The notes under the pieces were generated by a model that made no database searches, was not told the DNA's origin, and worked only from the letters and a program-made list of their open reading frames with translations. Shown here one piece after another: positions 1-6,933 of a stretch of DNA of 17,939 nucleotides. Each line of letters opens with the position of its first letter. Position 1 is the stretch's first letter. The stretch is taken from the NCBI GenBank assembly GCA_964436125.1, contig CAYTBT010000048.1:1-17939 (forward strand). Direction: 5' to 3'. The translations under genes were made by a program, and so were the position numbers. Source of the stretch: CAYRFF01 sp964436125. GTDB taxonomy: Bacteria > Bacteroidota > Bacteroidia > Chitinophagales > Saprospiraceae.

Positions 1-1758
1 AGCACTGCTATATTCTCTCCAGCGCACCCAAGTCCACACACGCCAGAGAAGTTGCATATCCTCCCGTAATTCACCACTTTCCATAAGTTCCTTGTCATCT
101 ATCCACTCCGGCAGATAAGCTTTCAGCTCTCTTATTTCATTGAGAATATTTTTCATATCGCGCTTGAGGAGGATGGATTGCGGACTGCTGTAACCTTGTT
201 TCTTTAACTTGGAAAGTACGTGCTGAGGCAACTTATCCCGATAAATGTCCCGAAGAATTTTCTTCCGTAATCCCATGTTGATTTTCCGGGAATTGGCAAT
301 GCATAAGGCGCGCTCGACAATTCGATAATCCAGAAAGGGAGTGCGACTTTCAATGCCATTGGACATACTATTCCTATCTACAGAATGCAACATATTCCCC
401 AGGGCATAACTGAACAATGCCTGCGCTCCCAGTCGCCCGAGAAATGGAAGTCCCCCATAATCTTCAGTCGGAAAAATGAGCTTCATATCAGTAGAAATCC
501 ACTGCCTCTGCTTCCCATATACATAGTTCCAGCCCCTGTAAAACAGCGATCTCACATCGTACTGATTGAGCTTAAATCCATAATAAAACTCCGCGATTGC
601 GCCTAAGGGATTAGTTTTCAAAAGCCTATATAAATACTTCAGAAAGTAAGTATCGTATCCCCCGAATATCTCATCTGACCCCTGCCCATTCAAGATTACC
701 TTAATTCCATCTGTGGAGATCCTCTTCTGCAAGCAATATGATGCATAAGTCGCATAACCGGTCAACGGCATATCGTGCACATAGGAAAGCTGCCCGATCT
801 GCTTTTTCATCTTCTCCCAGCTAGCTGCTTGGCTGTGGAAATTCAAGCCCAATTCTTCAGCAGATTTCCCCGCGAGGACACTCTCATCACATTCATAGCC
901 GGGAAATGCCGATGAATAGGCATGGATGTTTTCTTTCTCTCCTTTACCGAGGTGATAAGCAATTATATTACTGTCCAATCCACTCGACAGCGTCAATCCC
1001 AGTGGCACGTCAGCCCGCCTGCGCAAGCTTATGGAAGACTGGATCAGTGCTTCTATCTCATCTTCTTCCACCCGATCTTTCTCCATGGGAATGTGATAAT
1101 ATCTCTGTATGTCTATGTCGTCCGCTCCGATATGCCAGTGAAACTTTTCTGATGGCCGGAGCATCTCCACCTCTTTATATAAGGTTTTCTCGCTGTAATC
1201 AACAATTCCCCGGTTAAAATACGCATAAGCCGCTTCATCATCAATATATGCTTCCGCAAATGGCAGTAGTTGTTTTATCTCAGACGCTACTGCAAGAAAT
1301 CCGGCTCTCCGAATAAAATAAAAAGGCTTCACTCCGTATCGGTCCCTTGCGGCAAATATCTCTTTTCTCTTCTTGTCATAAAGGATAAATGCCCACATGC
1401 CATTCAGCCGATCCAGACAAGTCCCTTTCCATTGGATATAGGCCTTTAACAGGACTTCTGTATCAGAATCCGTCTCAAATCTGTGCCCATATCTCCTCAA
1501 CTCGTCTCTGAGTTCCCTGTAATTATAGATACATCCATTAAAGATAAGCACGTAATCCCCCACGATAAATGGTTGATGACTACGACTATCTGTATCAATA
1601 ATTGACAAGCGATTATGCCCCATGGATAGAACCCCATCGTGATATGTACCGGTATAATCCGGTCCCCTATGGACAGCGAGTCTGTTCATAGTCTCGATTC
1701 TCTTCTTCCTCTCTTCCACGGAAGAGTTTTCGTCGTACATAAATGCAATGGAACACAT
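1..1758 (-). CDS. asnB: Asparagine-synthase-like amidotransferase, 3' end cut by window edge
   Basis: The frame is open for 586 codons from the ATG at 1758 to base 1 without a stop, so the C-terminus lies outside the window. It has the two domains of glutamine-hydrolysing asparagine synthases. An N-terminal class II glutamine amidotransferase domain (about 1-200) has Cys2 as nucleophile, HRGPD at 30-34, RLSIID at 50-55 and NG at 74-75. A C-terminal ATP-dependent synthetase domain has a PP-loop SSGLDS at 258-263, then NGQGSDEIFGGY and a downstream DRNSM/SRTPFLD segment. The start is chosen because Cys2 must follow the initiator Met. Several signature residues differ from the norm: MCSIAF for MCGIAG, NGC for NGE at 74-76, SSGLDSN for SGGLDSS. 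It lies downstream of a glycosyltransferase, so it may be a paralogue that amidates a sugar or peptide rather than the housekeeping enzyme; that role is inference. The family assignment is firm, the substrate is not. Confidence 0.88.
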   Translation of the reverse strand, partial: MCSIAFMYDENSSVEERKKRIETMNRLAVHRGPDYTGTYHDGVLSMGHNRLSIIDTDSRSHQPFIVGDYVLIFNGCIYNYRELRDELRRYGHRFETDSDTEVLLKAYIQWKGTCLDRLNGMWAFILYDKKRKEIFAARDRYGVKPFYFIRRAGFLAVASEIKQLLPFAEAYIDDEAAYAYFNRGIVDYSEKTLYKEVEMLRPSEKFHWHIGADDIDIQRYYHIPMEKDRVEEDEIEALIQSSISLRRRADVPLGLTLSSGLDSNIIAYHLGKGEKENIHAYSSAFPGYECDESVLAGKSAEELGLNFHSQAASWEKMKKQIGQLSYVHDMPLTGYATYASYCLQKRISTDGIKVILNGQGSDEIFGGYDTYFLKYLYRLLKTNPLGAIAEFYYGFKLNQYDVRSLFYRGWNYVYGKQRQWISTDMKLIFPTEDYGGLPFLGRLGAQALFSYALGNMLHSVDRNSMSNGIESRTPFLDYRIVERALCIANSRKINMGLRKKILRDIYRDKLPQHVLSKLKKQGYSSPQSILLKRDMKNILNEIRELKAYLPEWIDDKELMESGELREDMQLLWRVWTWVRWREYSSA

Positions 1759-1767
1759 AAATCAACC

Positions 1768-1775
1768 CAAAGATA
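1768..1775 (-). promoter_or_regulatory. Bacteroidota -7 box upstream of the asparagine-synthase-like gene
   Basis: On the minus strand this reads TATCTTTG, a full match to TAnnTTTG. Only 9 nt separate it from the ATG at 1758, so the transcript would be nearly leaderless. No TTTG -33 element lies at 19-21 nt upstream, so the call rests on one box and its position. Confidence 0.45.
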
Positions 1776-1876
1776 CTATTCTGATTGTTATTGAGGGAGT
1801 TTCTTTTCCTCGACTTACAGCCTTCATCAGCTGTTGTGAAATGCACCGCTGGTTCCGCATCTCTCAATACAAACCA

Positions 1877-1891
1877 CCTCGCCCGCCGAGG
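1877..1891. terminator. Perfect GC-rich hairpin between glycosyltransferase and asparagine synthase genes
   Basis: CCTCG, loop CCCGC, CGAGG: a perfect 5-bp stem in the 261-bp spacer. On the minus strand it is followed only by TGGTTTGTATT, a poor U-tract, so it could be a weak terminator after the glycosyltransferase or just a chance hairpin. Nothing else in 1759-2019 was recognised apart from the -7 box at 1768-1775. Confidence 0.25.
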
Positions 1892-2019
1892 CAGAAAATT
1901 TTTGAGCGTAAAAACCATTTCAAGAGTTCCAAAAACTTTGAGGCTTGTGTCTAGTTTATCTCACCATTTCTGTACAGTTAAAGGCTAAGGCCGGACGGCT
2001 AATGGCTACTATTATCATC

Positions 2020-3123
2020 TTACAGCTCCGGCGAAGTAGGTGCATACATCTCCATCACATCCTTACTCACCACCTCAGCGCGATATCGATCGATAAAATT
2101 GCGTGCTCTATCTTTCAAGTCATTCACTTCCTCTGCACTCATTTCCTCAAATGCCTTAATCGCATCTGCGATTGCATCGACATTCAATGGATTTACCTGT
2201 ATCGATGTATCACCGAGCACTTCAGGCATGCTGGATACATCCGAAGTGATGACCGGACAAGAGGCTGCTGCCGCTTCCATCAAGGGCAGACCGAATCCCT
2301 CGTACTCGGATATATAAACCAATGCCTCAGCATGAGCGTAGTAGGCCGGCAGTTCCGCATAGCTTACATCACTGTATATATGAAAGCGATAGTTTTCATT
2401 GTAGTCTTCCGCAAGTCCTTTTAACTGATGAGACATTTCCCCGCTTCCGATATACACAAGATGTGCATCTGTTCCTGAATGATGCCATGCACTCAAGAGA
2501 TTCATCAGGTTTTTCCTCTGCCCAAGTGCACCGACATAGAGATAGTACTTCTCCGGTAAAGCCTTCGGCTTTACCGGTTTATCTTCAAGTAGAAAATGTT
2601 CATCGAGAATCGGCGGTATGACTCGGATCTTTTCTTCATCGATCTTGAACTGATTTATCACATCCGCCGCCGTCGAATTACTGATGCAGTGTACAATGTC
2701 GGCGGATTGGACGGCATAACTCAGCTTAGTCTGATAGATATTGCGATCAATAAAACTAAAATATTGCGGATACTTAAAGGCAATTGTGTCGTGAACCGTC
2801 ACCACCGATTTTACGCTGGAATTGTGTATGCCCAATGGCAATTCATGGCTCAATCCGTGATAGATTTCGATCTTATCGCGGACAAAGTCATTCAAGATAC
2901 CACGAGTACGCCAATACCAGGAGAATAAACCACTAGCCGTCTTGATATGAAAAGGCATTTGACGGAAGTCATTGCTCATTTCATCTTGTGGAGCCGATGG
3001 CGTGTATAAAAAATACTCTTCTTCCGGATAACTCTTTCCCAATGCTTTTACCAGGCTCCGGCTGTAATTGCCTAGGCCACGGCGGTTGTGAAAAAGTCGC
3101 TTGGCGTCGTATCCGATGCGCAT
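2020..3123 (-). CDS. GT4-family glycosyltransferase (MtfB-like)
   Basis: A 367-aa GT-B fold retaining glycosyltransferase that would transfer a sugar from a nucleotide-sugar donor in the cytoplasm. The N-terminal acceptor domain begins MRIGYDAKRL, with a glycine-rich loop RRGLGNYSR at 14-22 and VVTVHDTIAF at 107-116. The C-terminal donor domain has YVGALGQRKN at 196-205, with the basic pair R203/K204 expected to contact the donor phosphates, and the GT4 E-x7-E motif at E275/E283 (EGFGLPLME). Length and architecture are normal for the mannosyl/rhamnosyl-transferase-like group. It starts 11 bp after the ileS stop on the same strand, so the two are probably co-transcribed. The asparagine-synthase-like gene follows. 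Together the last two suggest surface polysaccharide or glycan modification; donor and acceptor cannot be read from sequence. Confidence 0.9.
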   Translation of the reverse strand: MRIGYDAKRLFHNRRGLGNYSRSLVKALGKSYPEEEYFLYTPSAPQDEMSNDFRQMPFHIKTASGLFSWYWRTRGILNDFVRDKIEIYHGLSHELPLGIHNSSVKSVVTVHDTIAFKYPQYFSFIDRNIYQTKLSYAVQSADIVHCISNSTAADVINQFKIDEEKIRVIPPILDEHFLLEDKPVKPKALPEKYYLYVGALGQRKNLMNLLSAWHHSGTDAHLVYIGSGEMSHQLKGLAEDYNENYRFHIYSDVSYAELPAYYAHAEALVYISEYEGFGLPLMEAAAASCPVITSDVSSMPEVLGDTSIQVNPLNVDAIADAIKAFEEMSAEEVNDLKDRARNFIDRYRAEVVSKDVMEMYAPTSPEL

Positions 3124-3134
3124 AATTGCGGAAG

Positions 3135-6100
3135 TTATGAAGTCACGGAAGCCGCAGCACGCTGCACCTCGATCGTCGTCGTGAGATCGTCAAATAATTC
3201 CACTTTCACACCTTCCACATTCTCCTCAAGTGTCAGTGTATCAGCAAGGATTTCGCGCTTGATATAGTCGCCATGATTCTGCACGGCAGGCCTCAATTCC
3301 GGGCGATCCTCGATGCGTACATTGATGCGATCCGTCACCTCAAATTCCTTGTCCTTACGGATATTCTGAATGCGGTTCACAAGCTCACGAGCCGTTCCCT
3401 CGGCGATGAGATCGTCCGTGAGTTGCACATCAAGTGCCACGGTAATCCCGCCATCCTTGGCGACCATCCAGCCTTCAATGTCCTCGCTGCGGATATCAAA
3501 ATCCTCAATGGTCAATTCATAGCTTGTGTCATCGACTTCAAGCGTGTATGTGCCGCTCTTCTCAATCTCGTTAATCGTTTTTTCATCGAGATTGCTGATG
3601 ATCTGATTGGCTTGTTTCATGTGCGCACCGAGTCGCCGTCCCAATGTCTTGAAATTGGGCCTTGCACTTTTCTTTATCACGCCGGTTGCATCATCGACGT
3701 ATTCAATTTCCTTGATATTCACCTCTTGCTTGATCAGATCGGCGACTTTCTCCACCTGTGCCTTGAAATCCTTGTCTAGAACCGGCAATAAAATGCGTTG
3801 AAGTGGCTGTCTTACACGGATATTTTCCTGTTTGCGCAGTGAAAGAACGAGTGAAGAAATGCGTTGCGCATATTCCATCCTCTGCTCGAGTTCCTTGTCA
3901 ATCCATTCCTCATTTACCGTGGGGAAATACGACAAATGCACTGAATCGTGCTGCTCAAGTCCCGTTACGGTGTTCAGATTTCTGTACATCCACTCTGAGA
4001 ATGCCGGCGCAATCGGCGCCATCAGCTTAAGGACGGTTTCAAGACACTCGTATAAGGTCTGATAAGCGGCAATTTTATCTTCATTGTATTCACCTTTCCA
4101 GAAACGCCTTCTGCTCAGGCGCACGTACCAGTTGCTTAGATGCTCACCGACAAAGTCCTGTATCCTCCGAGCGGCATTGGTCGGCTCGTAATTCTCGTAT
4201 TCTGCCTTCACCTCCTTGACCAATGTATTGAGCAAGGATAAAATCCATCGGTCGATGGCTTCCTCGCGCTCGGCCACAGAAAGCTTCGCTTCCGAGAAGT
4301 CAAATTCATCGATATTGGCATACATGGCAAAGAAGGAGTAGCAGTTGTACAATGTCCCGAAGAACTTCCGCTGCACTTCCTTCACACCGGCAAGATCAAA
4401 TTTTAAGTTGTCCCACGGCTGGGCATTGGAGATCATGTACCAGCGCGTCGCATCGAGGCCGTATTTCTCAATAGTAGAGAATGGTTCAATGGCATTTCCC
4501 AGTCGTTTGGACATTTTCTGCCCATTCTTGTCCTGGACAAGACCATTGGAAACCACGTTTTTGTATGCCACACTGTCAAATACCATTGTCGCAATCGCAT
4601 GCAAGGTAAAAAACCATCCACGTGTCTGATCCACACCTTCGGCGATAAAGTCCGCAGGGAAATTCCGCTTAAACTTCTCCTTATTCTCAAATGGATAGTG
4701 CCATTGTGCATAAGGCATCGAGCCTGAATCAAACCACACATCAATCAAGTCCGTCTCCCGCTTCATTTTCTTCCCTGAATCACTCACGAGCACGATATTG
4801 TCGATGTATGGTCTGTGCAAGTCCTCCGGCACTTCCTGCTGAAGCCCCAGAGCCTCATTGGCTTTATCGATTTCATCCTTCAACTGTGCTATAGAACCGA
4901 TACATATCTGCTCTTGCGTATCTTCCGTGCGCCAGATAGGCAATGGAATACCCCAGAATCGCGACCGTGACAGATTCCAGTCCTTCAAGTTCTCCAGCCA
5001 GTTCCCAAATCTTTTCTCACCCGTGTACGACGGCTTCCAGTTTATCGTTTTATTCAGCTCAACCATGCGATCCTTCAGCTTCGTTGAAGCAATAAACCAG
5101 CTATCCAGCGGATAGTACAACACCGGCTTATCCGTCCTCCAGCAATGCGGATAATTGTGGGCATATTTCTGAATATTGAAAGCCTTATCGTTCAGCTTCA
5201 AGTCCACCGCGATATCAACATCCACATTGACATAGTCGGGATCGTCCGTATAATTTTTCACGTACCTTCCGGCAAATGGCCCTGCGTCTTCCGTAAATCG
5301 TCCCTGCTTATCTACAAGAGTCAGAGCACCGACTCCATTTGCGTCAGCTACACGTTTATCATCCTCACCGAATGAAGGTGCAAGGTGCACAATTCCTGTA
5401 CCATCTTCCGTCGATACATAATCGCCGATAAGGATTCTGAATGCATCGCCATTTTCCGGCTGTGCATAAGGCATTAACTGCTCATAGCGCAAGCCTTCAA
5501 GATCGCTCCCTTTGAATTTCTTGATAATGCGATAAGGAATGACATCTGCGTCTTCCAGGCTATCGACCCATTCAGCCTCTTCTTGTTCCGGCTTGAAATA
5601 AGCAGATAATCTGTCCTCGGCAATGAGGAGATTTACTCTTTTTTCAGTGTATGGATTGTAGGTTTTTAAAAGGACATAAGTAATGTTTTTGCCTACGGCA
5701 AGAGCGGTATTTGACGGAAGTGTCCACGGCGTTGTGGTCCATGCAAGCGCATATACATCGCCTTCATCGACCAGTTCATACAAGAACGCAGAATCCGCAT
5801 TCTTCACTATCTCAAATTGTGCCGTAACCGTCGTATCCTTGACCTCTTTATAGGTTCCCGGTTGATTTAATTCATGCGTAGAAAGCCCTGTGCCGGCAGC
5901 CGGTGAATATGGTTGCACCGTAAAGCCTTTATAAATAAGATCCTTGTCATACAAGTCCTTGAGCAGATACCAGACGGTCTCGATATATTCATTCTTAAAG
6001 GTGATATATGGATTATCGAGATCAACCCAATATCCCATTTTCACCGTGAGTTTATCCCACAGATCTTTATATCGCATCACCGTCTCGCGACACTTCTGAT

Positions 6101-6452
6101 TATAGTCCTCAATGCTGATCGATTTCCCGATGTCTTCCTTGGTAATGCCGAGCTCTTTTTCCACTTGCAACTCTACCGGCAGACCATGCGTATCCCAGCC
6201 ACCTTTACGTTCCACGCGCTGTCCGTTCATCGTGTGAAAACGACAGAATAAATCCTTTACCGTCCGTGCCATAACGTGGTGAATACCGGGCTTGCCATTG
6301 GCAGAAGGCGGACCTTCATAAAAGACAAATGAATTCTCCGGATCGCGTTCATCAATACTGCGCCGGAAGATATTTTCCTCTTCCCAGAATTTCAGAACTT
6401 CCTCGTCTATCGCAGGAAGATTCAGGTTTTCATATTGCTTATATGACTTCAT
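3135..6452 (-). CDS. ileS: Isoleucyl-tRNA synthetase
   Basis: Charges tRNA-Ile with isoleucine in the cytoplasm. I chose the ATG at 6452, giving 1105 aa starting MKSYKQYENLNLPAIDEEVL, because the conserved YxxLNLP..DEEVLKFW block follows directly. In-frame Met codons extend up to 6512 but add only a basic, unconserved 20 residues. Motifs from this start are: class I signature GPPSANGKPGIHH at about 47-59 (the GIHH form of HIGH), CP1 editing domain with TTTPWTLPSNTA at about 239-250 and GTGIVHLAPSFGEDD at about 351-365, DVWFDSGSMPYAQWHYP, GVDQTRGWFF, and KMSKRLGN at about 646-653, followed by an anticodon-binding domain. Length and motif forms fit the long, eukaryote-like (type 2) IleS. It is first in a probable operon with the glycosyltransferase, driven by the promoter at 6559-6590. 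Confidence 0.97.
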   Translation of the reverse strand: MKSYKQYENLNLPAIDEEVLKFWEEENIFRRSIDERDPENSFVFYEGPPSANGKPGIHHVMARTVKDLFCRFHTMNGQRVERKGGWDTHGLPVELQVEKELGITKEDIGKSISIEDYNQKCRETVMRYKDLWDKLTVKMGYWVDLDNPYITFKNEYIETVWYLLKDLYDKDLIYKGFTVQPYSPAAGTGLSTHELNQPGTYKEVKDTTVTAQFEIVKNADSAFLYELVDEGDVYALAWTTTPWTLPSNTALAVGKNITYVLLKTYNPYTEKRVNLLIAEDRLSAYFKPEQEEAEWVDSLEDADVIPYRIIKKFKGSDLEGLRYEQLMPYAQPENGDAFRILIGDYVSTEDGTGIVHLAPSFGEDDKRVADANGVGALTLVDKQGRFTEDAGPFAGRYVKNYTDDPDYVNVDVDIAVDLKLNDKAFNIQKYAHNYPHCWRTDKPVLYYPLDSWFIASTKLKDRMVELNKTINWKPSYTGEKRFGNWLENLKDWNLSRSRFWGIPLPIWRTEDTQEQICIGSIAQLKDEIDKANEALGLQQEVPEDLHRPYIDNIVLVSDSGKKMKRETDLIDVWFDSGSMPYAQWHYPFENKEKFKRNFPADFIAEGVDQTRGWFFTLHAIATMVFDSVAYKNVVSNGLVQDKNGQKMSKRLGNAIEPFSTIEKYGLDATRWYMISNAQPWDNLKFDLAGVKEVQRKFFGTLYNCYSFFAMYANIDEFDFSEAKLSVAEREEAIDRWILSLLNTLVKEVKAEYENYEPTNAARRIQDFVGEHLSNWYVRLSRRRFWKGEYNEDKIAAYQTLYECLETVLKLMAPIAPAFSEWMYRNLNTVTGLEQHDSVHLSYFPTVNEEWIDKELEQRMEYAQRISSLVLSLRKQENIRVRQPLQRILLPVLDKDFKAQVEKVADLIKQEVNIKEIEYVDDATGVIKKSARPNFKTLGRRLGAHMKQANQIISNLDEKTINEIEKSGTYTLEVDDTSYELTIEDFDIRSEDIEGWMVAKDGGITVALDVQLTDDLIAEGTARELVNRIQNIRKDKEFEVTDRINVRIEDRPELRPAVQNHGDYIKREILADTLTLEENVEGVKVELFDDLTTTIEVQRAAASVTS

Positions 6453-6558
6453 AATCAGTCTATTCGTATTTTTTGTAAACAGCTTATATTTTCTCAGCAT
6501 TTGCTTCCGCAAATGTCAGCTTCTTTCAACTTTCATGATTTAAATTGCACTTAAGGCA

Positions 6559-6590
6559 CAAAAGTACGGCATTCCATTGCGATATTCAAA
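6559..6590 (-). promoter_or_regulatory. ileS promoter, Bacteroidota -33/-7 type
   Basis: On the minus strand TTTG (6590-6587) is followed by a 20-nt spacer and TACTTTTG (6566-6559). This matches the Bacteroidota consensus TTTG-N19-21-TAnnTTTG at both elements. It lies about 107 nt upstream of the chosen ileS ATG and about 47 nt upstream of the furthest in-frame Met codon. Confidence 0.7.
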
Positions 6591-6863
6591 TACTTTCAAC
6601 TTCCCGCTGAAGGAATAAAGCAAGCAATTCCCCAAGGAAGGAATACTGAATGCACAATTCAGCATGAAATATGAGCCAATATTTAAACAAATGCACAAAA
6701 TCCATGACAGGCCCTTTCAATTGCTTTACCTATGCCATTTTAAATGCATTTACCCTTATCGATCAAGCTTATCCATAGTTTATTATAGTATCCCCTATTT
6801 TTACTATTGGAAGAAGTATGCATTACATCCAATAGAATCGGCGACACCGGACCACAATAAAAG

Positions 6864-6897
6864 CCGGCCTACACCTCACAAGAGAGACATAGACCGG
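6864..6897 (-). terminator. Probable terminator of the TonB receptor gene
   Basis: On the minus strand CCGGTCTA and TAGGCCGG form an 8-bp stem with one mismatch around an 18-nt loop, followed by CTTTTATT. It lies about 37 nt after the receptor stop codon. The large loop and interrupted U-tract keep confidence moderate. Confidence 0.4.
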
Positions 6898-6933
6898 AAA
6901 ACCTGTTAAAACTACTTCTTTAATCAGCCGACA

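Larger units (their letters stand above)
6453..6933. other. Intergenic region between ileS and the TonB receptor gene
   Basis: About 480 bp without a recognisable gene. From left to right it holds the roughly 100-nt ileS leader, the ileS promoter (6559-6590), an AT-rich stretch and, near the right end, a hairpin that fits a terminator for the receptor gene (6864-6897). A plus-strand open frame at 6664-6909 translates to a low-complexity, family-less peptide and is not called. Confidence 0.6.

Noticed and set aside
385..1217. Plus-strand open frames opposite the asparagine-synthase-like gene
   Set aside because: They are shadows of a 586-codon open frame on the minus strand with clear domain motifs.
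1945..2928. Plus-strand open frames opposite the glycosyltransferase
   Set aside because: No family features; the minus-strand GT4 gene accounts for the region.
3273..6251. Several plus-strand open frames of 64-168 codons opposite ileS
   Set aside because: All fall within the ileS reading frame region and show no independent motifs.
6453..6512. Upstream in-frame Met codons of ileS
   Set aside because: They add a basic, unconserved 20-residue stretch; the conserved N-terminus starts at the ATG at 6452. They do lie downstream of the promoter, so use is not impossible.
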